A stretch of DNA of 64,000 nt from Paenibacillus chondroitinus NBRC 15376 (GTDB lineage: Bacteria > Bacillota > Bacilli > Paenibacillales > NBRC-103111), in assembly GCF_004000765.1 (NCBI RefSeq), contig NZ_BILW01000023.1, positions 47,480 through 111,479 on the forward strand. Direction: 5' to 3'. A model generated the notes under the pieces. That model was not told the DNA's origin, did not search any database, and was given only the letters and a program-made list of their open reading frames with translations. Position 1 is the stretch's first letter. Each line of letters opens with the position of its first letter. Both the position numbers and the translations under genes were made by a program. Shown piece by piece: positions 44,961 through 54,600 of the stretch.

Positions 44961-45833
44961 TTAGCCGTTTCGACGGGTGACTAACTTGGCTGCATAGATG
45001 GCTAATAGGCTAAAAATTAGAATAAGAATAGAAACTGCGCTCCCAAGTCCGAAGTAACTGTTGTTGAAGGCCTGGGTATACATATAGATGGTCATCACTT
45101 CGGTATTATGAGCCGGCCCACCGGCTGTCATGACATAGATGAGATCGAAAACCCTGAAGCTGTTGCTGATGGAGAAGATCAGGGTGACCCAGATCGTTTC
45201 TTTCAGCATCGGGAGGGTGATGAACCAGAATCGCTTCCAACCCGTAGCGCCGTCCATGACCGCCGCTTCCCTTACTTCTTCGGAAATATTTTGCAAACCG
45301 GCCAAGAAAATGACCATATAGAAACCGTAATTTTGCCATAGATACGTGATGCTTACCGACAGCATGCCCCAACGCGGGGAACCCAGCCAGTTTTGTTTCA
45401 AGCTGTCCAAACCGAAGAGTCCGAGCATGTTATTCATCAGACCCGATTCCGTGCCGTAGACCATGTTCCAAATGAGTGAAACGATAACCGCCGAGATGAT
45501 GACTGGCAGGAAAAGCACAGAGCGGTAAACTTTGAGCCCGCGCATCGAGCGGTTCAATAGCAAGGCAAAAAACAAACCTACCGGCAGCTGCCCCACAATA
45601 CCGCTAACCATCATAAACAGGTTGTTCTGTACACCTTTCCAGAAGATCCCGTCTTTCAAGACCGAGATATAATTGTCCAACCCTACAAAAGACATATGGG
45701 ATAGACCGTTCCAATCGAAAAATGAGTAATAAAATGACATCAAGATCGGAATCATGGCGATGCCAATATAAATGATCAAGGCTGGCAGCATGCCGATAAA
45801 AATTGCCCAGCCCATCCGCCTCGTTACATGCAT
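44961..45833 (-). CDS. Sugar ABC transporter permease, CUT1 (MsmF-like)
   Basis: A 290-residue permease, six helices, EAA loop EVREAAVMDGATGWKRFWFI. AGGAGG seven bases before the ATG. Between oxidoreductase and MsmG-like genes; no ATPase is encoded, so a shared MsmX-type ATPase is expected. Confidence 0.92.
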   Translation of the reverse strand: MHVTRRMGWAIFIGMLPALIIYIGIAMIPILMSFYYSFFDWNGLSHMSFVGLDNYISVLKDGIFWKGVQNNLFMMVSGIVGQLPVGLFFALLLNRSMRGLKVYRSVLFLPVIISAVIVSLIWNMVYGTESGLMNNMLGLFGLDSLKQNWLGSPRWGMLSVSITYLWQNYGFYMVIFLAGLQNISEEVREAAVMDGATGWKRFWFITLPMLKETIWVTLIFSISNSFRVFDLIYVMTAGGPAHNTEVMTIYMYTQAFNNSYFGLGSAVSILILIFSLLAIYAAKLVTRRNG

Positions 45834-45866
45834 ACATAGCCCTCCTTATGCGCTAAATGATAAGTT

Positions 45867-45937
45867 GAGAGATGCCAAGAAGACGGAGACCCCGTAGGCT
45901 CCGCCTCTTGGCAGCCGAAGAACGGCTGTCGCCTCTC
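45867..45937 (-). promoter_or_regulatory. Structured intercistronic RNA, possibly three-way junction
   Basis: Outer GAGAG/CTCTC pairs enclose two hairpins: an arm GCCAAGAAGACGGAG with CTCCGCCTCTTGGC, and CAGCCG-AAGAA-CGGCTG. Sits between the oxidoreductase stop and the permease start. It may stabilise the upstream mRNA; no U-run. Confidence 0.55.
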
Positions 45938-47071
45938 TTACAATGGGATTGACAGTGAACGAGATGCAGCCACAATTTCCGCAGCTGTCGTTTCCCGCCC
46001 GAGCGAGTCGGATAAATATAAACCTTCGCTAATCAACATCGTCGCAAGCGCTATTTCCGCAGTCGGCATAAGTTCTACGCGTCCCTGCAGAGCAGCGATC
46101 CAGTGCTTCTGCGATGAATCATAAGCCTCTTCGTTGTCTCTCATTCTGTGCCAGCGAATGTCCATGCGGTTAAGATCAATCTTGCTGTCCAAATCAATGT
46201 CGGCTACTGTCGTGTGAAAAGTAATATCGGAAGTCATTTCACCGGAATGGTACGATGGAAGCCGGATACCGCCTTTGGATCCCATAATGCTGCTTCCCTC
46301 AACGCCACCAAGATTAACAGCCCAAGCTTCAAAGATGTCCAGCGTGAGTCCATTGCGAAGTGTAACGAACCCAAGCGCCAACTCTTCCACATCGAATCCG
46401 CTTTCGGCACGCCGGCCCTCATCCATGTCCATTTCTTGAATGAGCTTCCCGGTGACTCGCTCTACTTCGGTTTCACCAAGCAAGTAGAGCATTTGAGCGA
46501 TATGATAAACACCCATATCGAGTAAAGCTCCCCCGCCTGCGCTTGCTTTTTTCGTGAAATAAGCGGTGCCGAAGCCATCGACATAAGGTCTACCGCGACG
46601 CCGGAAGCCATTCGACCGAGCGTGGAACAATTTACCCAATTGACCGCCGTCAATCAGCGCTTTGGCCGCTTTTGTTTCTTTTTTATAAAGCGTACTAAGT
46701 TGAATGTGAAGTTTCTTGCCATACTCCTTGGCTGCGTCAACCATAGCTTTGCCGTCGTAATAGGAGCCTGCGATCGGTTTCTCACAGTATACGTGTTTAC
46801 CCGCCTGCAGAGCAGCAATCGTTAATGGTGCATGAAAGTTGTTATGCAGACATACATCCACCGCATCGATATCATCTCGCGCCAACAGGTCTTTATAATC
46901 GGTGTAGACATGAGCAACTCCGTACTTGTCTGCGACTCGGCGCGCTTCCTGTTCATTAATATCGCACAAAGCCACGACCTCGGCGCCTTCTATGGCTGCA
47001 TACTGATCCAAGTGGGCTTTCCCTATAATTCCTGTTCCGATAACACCAATTCGAATCTTGGCATATTCCAT
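45938..47071 (-). CDS. Gfo/Idh/MocA-family oxidoreductase
   Basis: A 377-residue NAD(P)-dependent sugar/cyclitol dehydrogenase. GVIGTGIIGKAHL nucleotide fold, HVYCEKPIA (Lys of EKP), and DMGVYHIAQMLYLLG active-site region. Start with GGAGGCG; paired with the isomerase gene as in inositol- or sugar-acid pathways. Confidence 0.9.
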   Translation of the reverse strand: MEYAKIRIGVIGTGIIGKAHLDQYAAIEGAEVVALCDINEQEARRVADKYGVAHVYTDYKDLLARDDIDAVDVCLHNNFHAPLTIAALQAGKHVYCEKPIAGSYYDGKAMVDAAKEYGKKLHIQLSTLYKKETKAAKALIDGGQLGKLFHARSNGFRRRGRPYVDGFGTAYFTKKASAGGGALLDMGVYHIAQMLYLLGETEVERVTGKLIQEMDMDEGRRAESGFDVEELALGFVTLRNGLTLDIFEAWAVNLGGVEGSSIMGSKGGIRLPSYHSGEMTSDITFHTTVADIDLDSKIDLNRMDIRWHRMRDNEEAYDSSQKHWIAALQGRVELMPTAEIALATMLISEGLYLSDSLGRETTAAEIVAASRSLSIPL

Positions 47072-47091
47072 CACGCACGCCTCCAGATCAC

Positions 47092-47895
47092 TTATCCATT
47101 GTTCGGGCACGCAGATGCAAGCAATCGTTTCGCAGCTGCCAATGCCCACTCAATCTCGATATAAGGATTGGACAAAGCATTATATTCGACTGCCCAATAC
47201 CCCTGATAACCAAACTCACTCAGGAACTTGATTGTTGATTCCGTATTCTCCGAGCTTAATGTTCGTTTGTCCAAATGGACGTGATTTACCCAGGGAGCCA
47301 CTATTTCATTGCCTTGATTCCCGTCTATCCAACGATCGATATGTAGTAAAATACCGTATCCCGGATGATCCACGGCTTCAGCAACGCGCTTCATCCAAAG
47401 GGGATCCAGCGAAATCCCTGTATGATTCTCAGGCCCCACTGTAAATCCGTAGTCGGAAGCTCGCTGAGCCAATTCCTGATAAGTACGAACCGTGTATTCG
47501 AACTGCTCCTCTGTCACTTCACCGGGGCCGCGATTGGCATCAATCCGAACCGTCTTGGCACCAAGCAATTTCGCCGCTTTCATATGTGCTATCGCATTCT
47601 GATACAGCAACTGCCTGGTATCCGGATCAGCATCCCATAAATGAGCGCGGTCCACCGCTATGTTAGCAACTGTTAATTCTCTCTCATCCAGGTTGCGTTT
47701 GATCTTCAACAACTCATCGTTATCCGGAAGTTCCCAGATGGGAACCTCACGGTTTGCGAAAAAGCCGTTCCAAAGATCTACAGCATCCAAGCGATACCGG
47801 TATTTCACCGTCTCCAGATAACCGTATATATTCATTTCGTTTTGACTTAAAAGCTGAAAGAAGGAAAATGCTCCGAGAGAAGCTTTCATCTCCAT
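47092..47895 (-). CDS. Sugar phosphate isomerase/epimerase-type TIM barrel (IolE/YcjR-like)
   Basis: A 267-residue AP-endonuclease-2-fold enzyme. GPENHTGISLDPLWM and PWVNHVHLDKRTL carry metal-binding Glu/His; WAVEYNALSNPYIEIEWAL at the end. Start among three close codons near 47895; the ribosome site is AAAGGG. Likely interconverts a keto/aldo sugar made by the oxidoreductase. Confidence 0.85.
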   Translation of the reverse strand: MEMKASLGAFSFFQLLSQNEMNIYGYLETVKYRYRLDAVDLWNGFFANREVPIWELPDNDELLKIKRNLDERELTVANIAVDRAHLWDADPDTRQLLYQNAIAHMKAAKLLGAKTVRIDANRGPGEVTEEQFEYTVRTYQELAQRASDYGFTVGPENHTGISLDPLWMKRVAEAVDHPGYGILLHIDRWIDGNQGNEIVAPWVNHVHLDKRTLSSENTESTIKFLSEFGYQGYWAVEYNALSNPYIEIEWALAAAKRLLASACPNNG

Positions 47896-47945
47896 CACCC
47901 TTTCAAATCGCTAGCTTCAAGCTTACTTTGGCTTTAGCTAGCCGA

Positions 47946-49277
47946 TTATTTTTTCACTTTATCCATGGCCTCTTGCATTTCTTTGGCGATTTGCTCAGGT
48001 GTTTTTTGTTTCATCGTAATGGCTTGCAGCCCGTTCTCAATCGAATCTTTGACTACCGCCGGCATTACACTGTCAAAGACAAGCGCATCGCCCGATTTCG
48101 TAAGTTCCAACATTTCTTTCAAATATTTGCTGGTGTCCGCAGGCATTTCGACTTTCGCCGGTACGACGATCCCTTTACTCATCAAGTTTTGGTACAGTTC
48201 AGGGGAGTAGAAATATTTCAGGAATTTATACGCCGCTTCTTTTTTAGCTCCCGTTAATTCCTTGCTTAAGCCTATTCCGTATTGGACAACGCCTGCACTT
48301 TTGCCTGCCGTTCCTTTTCCGCCGTCAATGGATGGGAACAAAGCGATCCCAATATTAGCGCCACCTTCTGCGTTACTGACGCGGAACTTCGTATCAATCG
48401 TCGAGCTTGTCATGGTCATAGCCGATTTCTTCTGTAAGAAGTAATCTTGCACTTGCACTTCATCCATCGTATTCAAATCAGCATTAAAAGCATCAAGCTT
48501 CGTCAACTCATCGAAAATGCCAAGTGCTTTCACATAATCAGCATCCGTAAACTTAGCTTGTCCTTGTTTCACCTTCGTCAAGAAATCCGTACCGGCAATA
48601 CGATCCTCAACAGCGGACATCACCGTGGATTGAAGCGGCCAACGATTTTTATTGCCAATTCCCATCGGTGTAACGCCTGAAGCTTTGAGCTTTTTCACCA
48701 TATCGAGGAAATCGGCATACGTTTTCGGAAACTCATTGTAGCCTACTTTCGCCAACATATCTTTGTGGTAGTAGATAATATCGACAAAAGTCATTTTGGT
48801 TGGCACAGCGTACTGCTTACCGTTTACTTTATATCCACCTAACGACTGTGGCGGCAAAATATCTTTCCAAGTATCCATAATTTCATCCAGCGGCATCAGT
48901 ACGCCGGCATCGATGAACGGATCCATATCAACACCTGGATACAGAATAAACATATCCGGCATGCTGTTGCCCGCTGCTTCGGTACGGAGCTTAGTCCGGT
49001 ATTGGGCCGACGGGATATCCTGCATTTCAATCTTGATATCTGGGTTCAACTGTTGAAATTTCTGAATTCTTTCTTTGTACAGCTGGTTATCTACGTTCGG
49101 GGTGGACCAATTCTCCTCAAAAGTGAGCGTAACTTGTTGTTTCGAGGCAGGCTGTGTTGAGGCTTGCGTTTTTCCTGTTTCTTTTGCCGGTTCTGCTCCA
49201 TTACTGCAAGCCGTAATTGTCAGTAAAGCAGCCGAAGCAGCAGCTAACACCGATTTTCTAATTACTCCATGAATCAT
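47946..49277 (-). CDS. Sugar ABC transporter binding lipoprotein (CUT1)
   Basis: A 443-residue extracellular binding protein. Lipobox TITACSNG. SBP_bac_1 motifs: FQQLNPDIKIEMQDIPSAQY, PDMFILYPGVDMDPFIDAGV, NGKQYAVPTKMTF. Start after GAGGGG. First gene of the sugar operon, with a cre-containing promoter upstream. Confidence 0.9.
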   Translation of the reverse strand: MIHGVIRKSVLAAASAALLTITACSNGAEPAKETGKTQASTQPASKQQVTLTFEENWSTPNVDNQLYKERIQKFQQLNPDIKIEMQDIPSAQYRTKLRTEAAGNSMPDMFILYPGVDMDPFIDAGVLMPLDEIMDTWKDILPPQSLGGYKVNGKQYAVPTKMTFVDIIYYHKDMLAKVGYNEFPKTYADFLDMVKKLKASGVTPMGIGNKNRWPLQSTVMSAVEDRIAGTDFLTKVKQGQAKFTDADYVKALGIFDELTKLDAFNADLNTMDEVQVQDYFLQKKSAMTMTSSTIDTKFRVSNAEGGANIGIALFPSIDGGKGTAGKSAGVVQYGIGLSKELTGAKKEAAYKFLKYFYSPELYQNLMSKGIVVPAKVEMPADTSKYLKEMLELTKSGDALVFDSVMPAVVKDSIENGLQAITMKQKTPEQIAKEMQEAMDKVKK

Positions 49278-49329
49278 CCATGAACCCCTCACTTTATGTT
49301 ATTATTTTTGACATTCACCTTACGCTTTT

Positions 49330-49349
49330 ATTATATGTTAACGTTTACC
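49330..49349 (-). promoter_or_regulatory. Promoter -10 with overlapping cre (CcpA) site
   Basis: Minus strand -10 TATAAT directly preceded by GGTAAACGTTAACA, which matches the catabolite-responsive element TGWnAnCGnTnWCA at all but one base (either strand). A CcpA block of this promoter implies glucose repression of the sugar operon. Confidence 0.75.
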
Positions 49350-49546
49350 GGGTTTGTATCCCATCAATTTATCATAATGTCTGAATTTTTAATGTAATAT
49401 AAACTAACATACATATGAGATGACCCATTTGGCAATAGTAAAATATCCCAGCAGCTAAAATTGACTCCGCCAGGTAAATGGCATAAAATGAGGCCATACT
49501 TTTCAAAATATGAATACCTATTTCACCAATAAAAAGGAGATTTCTC

Positions 49547-50266
49547 ATGAGCTTACACAACCAAACGGCCATCATTACAGGAGCTGGAAAAGGAATCGGC
49601 AAAGCTGCCGCCATCGCTTTGGCGAAAGAAGGTGTCCATCTTGGATTAGTAGCGCGCAGCCACGCCGACCTCGAATCCCTTCAACAAGAATTGACAAGTG
49701 GATACGGCATCAAAGTGAGCATTGCCACAGCGGACATTTCCAAGAGAACCGAAGCGGTACGTGCCGTGGAGTTGCTAATCGAGGAACTGGGTTCCCTGGA
49801 TATCCTGCTCAATAATGCCGGAACGGCACAGTTCGGCAAGTTGGTCGATATGGATCCCGATCAATGGGAGCAAATCATTCAAACCAATCTGATGGGCACG
49901 TATCATGTGACGCGTGCTGCTCTTCCAACCATGTTGAGCCAAAATGGCGGAAGCATCATCAACATTGCCTCAACCGCAGGAGAACGAGGTTTCGCCACCG
50001 GTTCAGCCTATTGCGCCTCGAAATTCGCTGTCATCGGAATGACGGAAGCGCTCATGCAAGAGGTTCGCAAATCGAACATCCGAGTTACAGCGCTCACGCC
50101 ATCTACCGTGAACACAGAACTATCCGTCAAAGCGGGTCTGCCGATAGGCGATGAGGACCGCATGATGCAGCCGGAGGATGTGGCCGAGCTCATCATGGCT
50201 GCTTTGAAATTGCCGCAGCGCGTGTTCCTGAAGACGGCGGGGATTTGGACAACGAACCCGCAGTAG
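49547..50266 (+). CDS. Short-chain dehydrogenase/reductase, 3-ketoacyl-ACP reductase-like
   Basis: A 239-residue Rossmann enzyme. TGAGKGIG cofactor site, NNAG in LLNNAGTAQF, Ser in INIASTAG, YxxxK in YCASKFAVIG. AAAAGGAG precedes the ATG. Divergent from the sugar operon; ends in a terminator. Specific substrate unknown. Confidence 0.9.
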   Translation: MSLHNQTAIITGAGKGIGKAAAIALAKEGVHLGLVARSHADLESLQQELTSGYGIKVSIATADISKRTEAVRAVELLIEELGSLDILLNNAGTAQFGKLVDMDPDQWEQIIQTNLMGTYHVTRAALPTMLSQNGGSIINIASTAGERGFATGSAYCASKFAVIGMTEALMQEVRKSNIRVTALTPSTVNTELSVKAGLPIGDEDRMMQPEDVAELIMAALKLPQRVFLKTAGIWTTNPQ

Positions 50267-50290
50267 CTGGCAGTTGTGGGGAATAGCAAT

Positions 50291-50326
50291 AAGACCGATG
50301 AAGCCCATATGGGCTTTATCGGTCTT
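50291..50326 (+). terminator. Terminator after SDR gene
   Basis: AAGACCGAT.AAGCCC / GGGCTT.ATCGGTCTT, about 15 pairs, then ATTTT. Confidence 0.9.
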
Positions 50327-50371
50327 ATTTTCGCTTCCTAGGGCAGGCGGAAACTAGGAAGCTCCACTTCG

Positions 50372-50572
50372 TTGCCCAGTCCCAGTTGCATCAGGGGCGA
50401 CGCCTCAGCTGAAACAGATGGAAAACCTACCGTTATTCTGCATCAAATTGAGGCAGGGAATGAAATAACTGTAGAAACTCCATCTATATCGGTAGCTGCT
50501 GCACGAAATCTGCTCGATCCGGTGAAATCATCACCCCTTCCCGCTTCTATAAATACGTGTAATTTTTATTAA
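50372..50572 (+). other. Possible remnant coding fragment, 66 aa
   Basis: A frame reading DGKPTVILHQIEAGNEITVE and ETPSISVAAARNLLD has ordinary protein composition but no ribosome site or plausible start. A 9-bp inverted repeat (GCTTCCTAG / CTAGGAAGC) lies just upstream. It may be the tail of a lost gene. Low confidence. Confidence 0.25.
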
Positions 50573-53500
50573 TAATCAGCGCATTCATTCTCCACTGCGA
50601 GCCTTCGCAGGTGCGAAGACGCAGCTTTAAGTAACCATCACCTCTTTGTGCGATTGGCACAATATCCGTTGCAAATTCGCCTGCCTTTAACATTTTCTCA
50701 GGCTTCCACGTGGTGGTTCCCCCTACGATTTCTATCTCCGTATAAGAAGGCTCCTCTTGATCGCCGGATACGAAGAGTAAATCATATCTGCCCTTTGGAA
50801 GCTCCACCACAAACGTTGCTTCCCTCTTTCCACCGATAAAATCCCTCCGCAGTTCGTCCGGTCCCCCACGGTCCATCGCTCCGAGATCCTCCGCACACTC
50901 CCAGCCGATGCCGGTATAAGGCTTAAACATCGAATCCAATGTTACTTTACGGAACGTCTGACCGAGAACCCCATCCACATGAACCTGTCTGGGCAGCACG
51001 TCGGTATAATCTTTCTCCACGAGATGCGATGCCACGCCAAAATCCAACCGATAAGCAGCCAACCTCGATTCCCTGGTATTACCTGAGTAATAATCAAAGG
51101 TGAAGTGGTCGAGCAGTCTGGCATGCTGCGTATCATGGTTTTTGCCAAGGAACACTCGCCGATGTGTATGAGCTTCATGAACAAGCGGATAGTCTCGCTC
51201 GCCAGCCCGCCCATCAGAGTCAACTCCAAATAACTCAGGAGTGGAAAATTCTCCGCGAGGATAAATCGCATACTCCACGTTTTTCTCCGTTTCAAACGAA
51301 ATCCGTCCGTCTTCGTCGACATGGTCCACCCTGTTCCAGAATTGACCCTTTTTTCTTGCAACCAGTACCTCATCACTAATGTGAAAAGGATTGCGAATCA
51401 CTACCCGCTCGCCAGCCTTACTCTGGATCGTAACCCAAGCGGTTCGGCCATTTTTCAGCTCTGCGCTAACTTCGAAGGCGCCTACAGCCAACAGGCCTCG
51501 AAAGGAGCAGTCGCTCCATTTCTCATATTTCTTAACCTTCCAATCTACCTCATGTTCGTAGAGACCAAGCGAAAGTTCTGGCTCTAGCTCACCATCAGGC
51601 AGCGCCGGGAACACGTCAATCACGCCATCATAGCTCTGAAGCAGCATTTCGTTCACAGCAGCAACCATTTCACCCGAGGCTTCCATCATGTGGGGATGGT
51701 ACAACGGCTCATTGGTGATGTTGCAATAGTTCATCCAGCGTTCCGTTTCTTCCGCAAACAAGCCATTGCACCTGAGCGACAAATCGATGCCTTGTTCATA
51801 GAGCAGCCTAAGTGCTGTGTTGCCCTTCCCCAATCTCGAAGCGGCACAGGAGAGCCAACCGAATTGAAACATCCCATATTCCGTCTGTTTTGCAGCATAC
51901 CGGAGCGTATTTTCTCCTCTTTTCCGCAAATGGGTTTCACTATTCTTATCAATTTCTCCAATGGGATAAACGGGCATAAGCAGCGAAGGATGCCGCAAAT
52001 GCATGTCGGCTGGCGCCCATTCCGAGTCCAGGAAAACATCGCCATACGATTTGGAAACGGCTGTTGGATACTCGGCCAAGCTGTCCGCAAGCGTCCTCCA
52101 CCTGAGCCGATCCTCTTCCGCTTCACCAAGCAGCTCTCCCGCATCCGAAGCGATCTTCAATAAGTATTTCACAGCTGCAAGGGAGCAAGTTGAGTTCCGA
52201 GTCAGAGGCCCCTGCTCCGGAGAAATGTCAGGAAATATCTCATAACACCCCGAGCTCTCGTTCAGCTGTAAATATCCTTCGAAAAATCTGGCGATCCGTT
52301 CGAACAGCGGATATGCCTTTTCTCTTAAGAAATCAATATCCATGCTGTAGCGATAATAATCCCATAGGAATTGTGCGCACCAAGGCCAAATGCTCACATA
52401 CAAGGCATGCGGGTAATCACCCGCAATGCCTTCAAGACCATAAAACTGCTGCGACATTCGCTCTGCGAGCTGCACATAAGAAAGCAGCCCCTCGTTAAAC
52501 GCCTCAGCAACTTCAAGCCGATTAGCCGTATAAAGCGGCCAAAATGCCGCTTGAATGTTAACGTCCCAATACCACATGCTGCCCCACTTGGTTGGCTGCT
52601 TAATATCCCACAAGCCGTTCAATCCGCACGCTTGCTCTCGCATCCTGCCGCCTTTTCCGCTGCTGCAGGCGATTGCGTATAGATTGATATACCAGAGATC
52701 TTCCATCATTTTATCCGGCAAGGTGATCGAACTCCGGGACCAAAAGCTTCTCCAATGCGCTTGGTGATGCTCCACCATATCCTCCACATCCACATGCGAA
52801 GCTGGCTTCGTCAGCCTCATCAGCGCAGTCGAAAGGAGTTCCTCGGTCTCTTCCTCCGTGACCACCGTTGTTAGCAGTGTCAGGTTTGCCTCCGCATCCC
52901 GAAGAGCAATTTGCAAGCTGTCGTCGGGACCAGCAACAACAATTCCTTTGGCACCAATGATTCTCACCATCACAATGAACGAAAACGGACCGTAACAATC
53001 CTTCTCTTCACCGTCCGGGTAGAAAGCGCCCATGTAATACAACGTCGTATCATCCAATTGATGATACGTCACTTGCATATCCACATATCTTCTACGGGGA
53101 ACAGTTAGCGCAACCGAGGGTAACAACGCGCCATTCGTCTGGCTGACTGTGGTGATGACGTAATCGCCATCCTGAGCAATGATCGTGCGCACGCCAAGTT
53201 TATCCTCATTTTTGACCACATTTAACTGAACAACTGCCTTCTCAATATCAAGGGATAACGAATAATGATCAGGGTCTGAAAGCTCCTTGGATGGAAAAAG
53301 ATGAAGTTCCCCCGTCGGATAATGGGAGGCCCCACCCGAGGCTTTACCATATTTCCTGTACATGCTGTTCGGGCTTAATGCGTCGCCATATAGATAAAAC
53401 GGGCCTTGTTCGGGGTCACGATACCTCTCATCAGCCAGCTTTTTCAATTCATCAAATGTACGTCCATGTTGAAGCGTGAAATCCGGTCCTTCACCATTCC

Positions 53501-53669
53501 GGTACTTCTTGCTGTAGCGATGCAGTTTTTGATAATAAACTTCATAATGATTAAGCGCCAGCGTCAGCTTGTTGTCTTCAAAATAGACCATACCGCCAAA
53601 GTGTCCATTGCCGATCGGTAAAGCTTCGTTCCAGCTGCTAGGAGCATTTTCAAAAGTAACGCCTCTCAC
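50547..53669 (-). CDS. GH95-like glycosidase with C-terminal galactose-binding-like module
   Basis: A 1040-residue cytoplasmic-looking enzyme (no signal). N-terminal GH95 domain with WNEALPIGNGHFGGMVY, barrel motifs NGLWDIKQPTKWGSMWYWDV and IWPWCAQFLWDYYRY, and EMLLQSYDGVIDVFPALPDG near residue 710. In GH95 fucosidases the segment before this contains a catalytic-site Asp in IDGNFG; here it reads MMEASG, so Asp is replaced by Glu or displaced. The last 190 residues (YRLDFGVAS, DRGGPDELRRDFIGG, FVVELPKGRYDLLFVSGDQE) resemble the carbohydrate-binding module of rhamnogalacturonan acetylesterases. GTG start after AAGGAGG. Follows lplC, so the substrate probably enters by that importer. Confidence 0.78.
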   Translation of the reverse strand: MRGVTFENAPSSWNEALPIGNGHFGGMVYFEDNKLTLALNHYEVYYQKLHRYSKKYRNGEGPDFTLQHGRTFDELKKLADERYRDPEQGPFYLYGDALSPNSMYRKYGKASGGASHYPTGELHLFPSKELSDPDHYSLSLDIEKAVVQLNVVKNEDKLGVRTIIAQDGDYVITTVSQTNGALLPSVALTVPRRRYVDMQVTYHQLDDTTLYYMGAFYPDGEEKDCYGPFSFIVMVRIIGAKGIVVAGPDDSLQIALRDAEANLTLLTTVVTEEETEELLSTALMRLTKPASHVDVEDMVEHHQAHWRSFWSRSSITLPDKMMEDLWYINLYAIACSSGKGGRMREQACGLNGLWDIKQPTKWGSMWYWDVNIQAAFWPLYTANRLEVAEAFNEGLLSYVQLAERMSQQFYGLEGIAGDYPHALYVSIWPWCAQFLWDYYRYSMDIDFLREKAYPLFERIARFFEGYLQLNESSGCYEIFPDISPEQGPLTRNSTCSLAAVKYLLKIASDAGELLGEAEEDRLRWRTLADSLAEYPTAVSKSYGDVFLDSEWAPADMHLRHPSLLMPVYPIGEIDKNSETHLRKRGENTLRYAAKQTEYGMFQFGWLSCAASRLGKGNTALRLLYEQGIDLSLRCNGLFAEETERWMNYCNITNEPLYHPHMMEASGEMVAAVNEMLLQSYDGVIDVFPALPDGELEPELSLGLYEHEVDWKVKKYEKWSDCSFRGLLAVGAFEVSAELKNGRTAWVTIQSKAGERVVIRNPFHISDEVLVARKKGQFWNRVDHVDEDGRISFETEKNVEYAIYPRGEFSTPELFGVDSDGRAGERDYPLVHEAHTHRRVFLGKNHDTQHARLLDHFTFDYYSGNTRESRLAAYRLDFGVASHLVEKDYTDVLPRQVHVDGVLGQTFRKVTLDSMFKPYTGIGWECAEDLGAMDRGGPDELRRDFIGGKREATFVVELPKGRYDLLFVSGDQEEPSYTEIEIVGGTTTWKPEKMLKAGEFATDIVPIAQRGDGYLKLRLRTCEGSQWRMNALIINKNYTYL

Positions 53670-53715
53670 AGGATCCCCTCCTTCTGCATCCATCTCATGG
53701 TGAAATCGTCCCTGT

Positions 53716-54594
53716 TTACTCCTTAATGGCACCAATCAGCACGCCTTGGACAAAATACTTTTGAAGGAACGGATATAAGCAAATGATCGGCAGCGTAGAG
53801 ACCATAATAGCCGCATATTTAATCGTTTCTCCAATGGCATATTTATCGTCGCCTCCACCCGCCATCATCGAATCCGTATTGTTGGAAATCAATATTTCAC
53901 GGAGCACAAGCTGGAGAGGATACGCTTCACGATTCCGCAAATACACAAGCGCGTTAAAATAGGAATTCCAATGCCCAACCGCATACCACAAAATCATAAC
54001 GGCAATAACCGGCATCGAAAGCGGGATGACGATTCGGAATAAAATTACCCAATCATTGGCCCCGTCCATCCTGGCCGACTCCTCCAAACTGACCGGGATG
54101 CCTTGAAAAGAAGTTCGCATAATAATCATATTAAACGTATTAATCGCACCTGGAATGAGGATCGCCCACATCGTATTCATCATCCCCAGAGAGTTCACAA
54201 GCAGGTAACTCGGAATGAGTCCCCCATGGAAAACCATCGTCACAACGATGAAGAACATGATGATATGTTTAAAATAGAGATTCGGCCTGGACAACACGTA
54301 GGCGCCAATCGACGTCATAAGCAAGTTAATCGTCGTACCTAGCACGACATAGATCAGCGTATTCTGATACCCTTTCATGATCATCGGATTTTCAAAAACA
54401 GCCTTGTAGGCACCGAGATCAAAACCCGCCGGTTTGAGCATTATACCGCGATGCTGCAGCAAGGATGTCGCATCGCTAAGCGAAGCGAATGCCACATATA
54501 AGAAGGGATACAGCGTGACCGCGCAAAGCACGAGCATCAACAGCATATTGAAGTAGCCAAATGTTCGCTCTCCACTGGTTAGTTTCATGTGCAA
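53716..54594 (-). CDS. Polysaccharide/sugar ABC permease LplC-like
   Basis: A 292-residue CUT1 permease; EAA loop EESARMDGANDWVILFRIVI, HWNSYFNALVYLRNREAYPL typical of the LplC/YtcP group, IVSTLPIICLYPFLQKYFVQ near the end. Six bases after lplB-like gene. Confidence 0.93.
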   Translation of the reverse strand: MHMKLTSGERTFGYFNMLLMLVLCAVTLYPFLYVAFASLSDATSLLQHRGIMLKPAGFDLGAYKAVFENPMIMKGYQNTLIYVVLGTTINLLMTSIGAYVLSRPNLYFKHIIMFFIVVTMVFHGGLIPSYLLVNSLGMMNTMWAILIPGAINTFNMIIMRTSFQGIPVSLEESARMDGANDWVILFRIVIPLSMPVIAVMILWYAVGHWNSYFNALVYLRNREAYPLQLVLREILISNNTDSMMAGGGDDKYAIGETIKYAAIMVSTLPIICLYPFLQKYFVQGVLIGAIKE

Positions 54595-54600
54595 ATCTCC

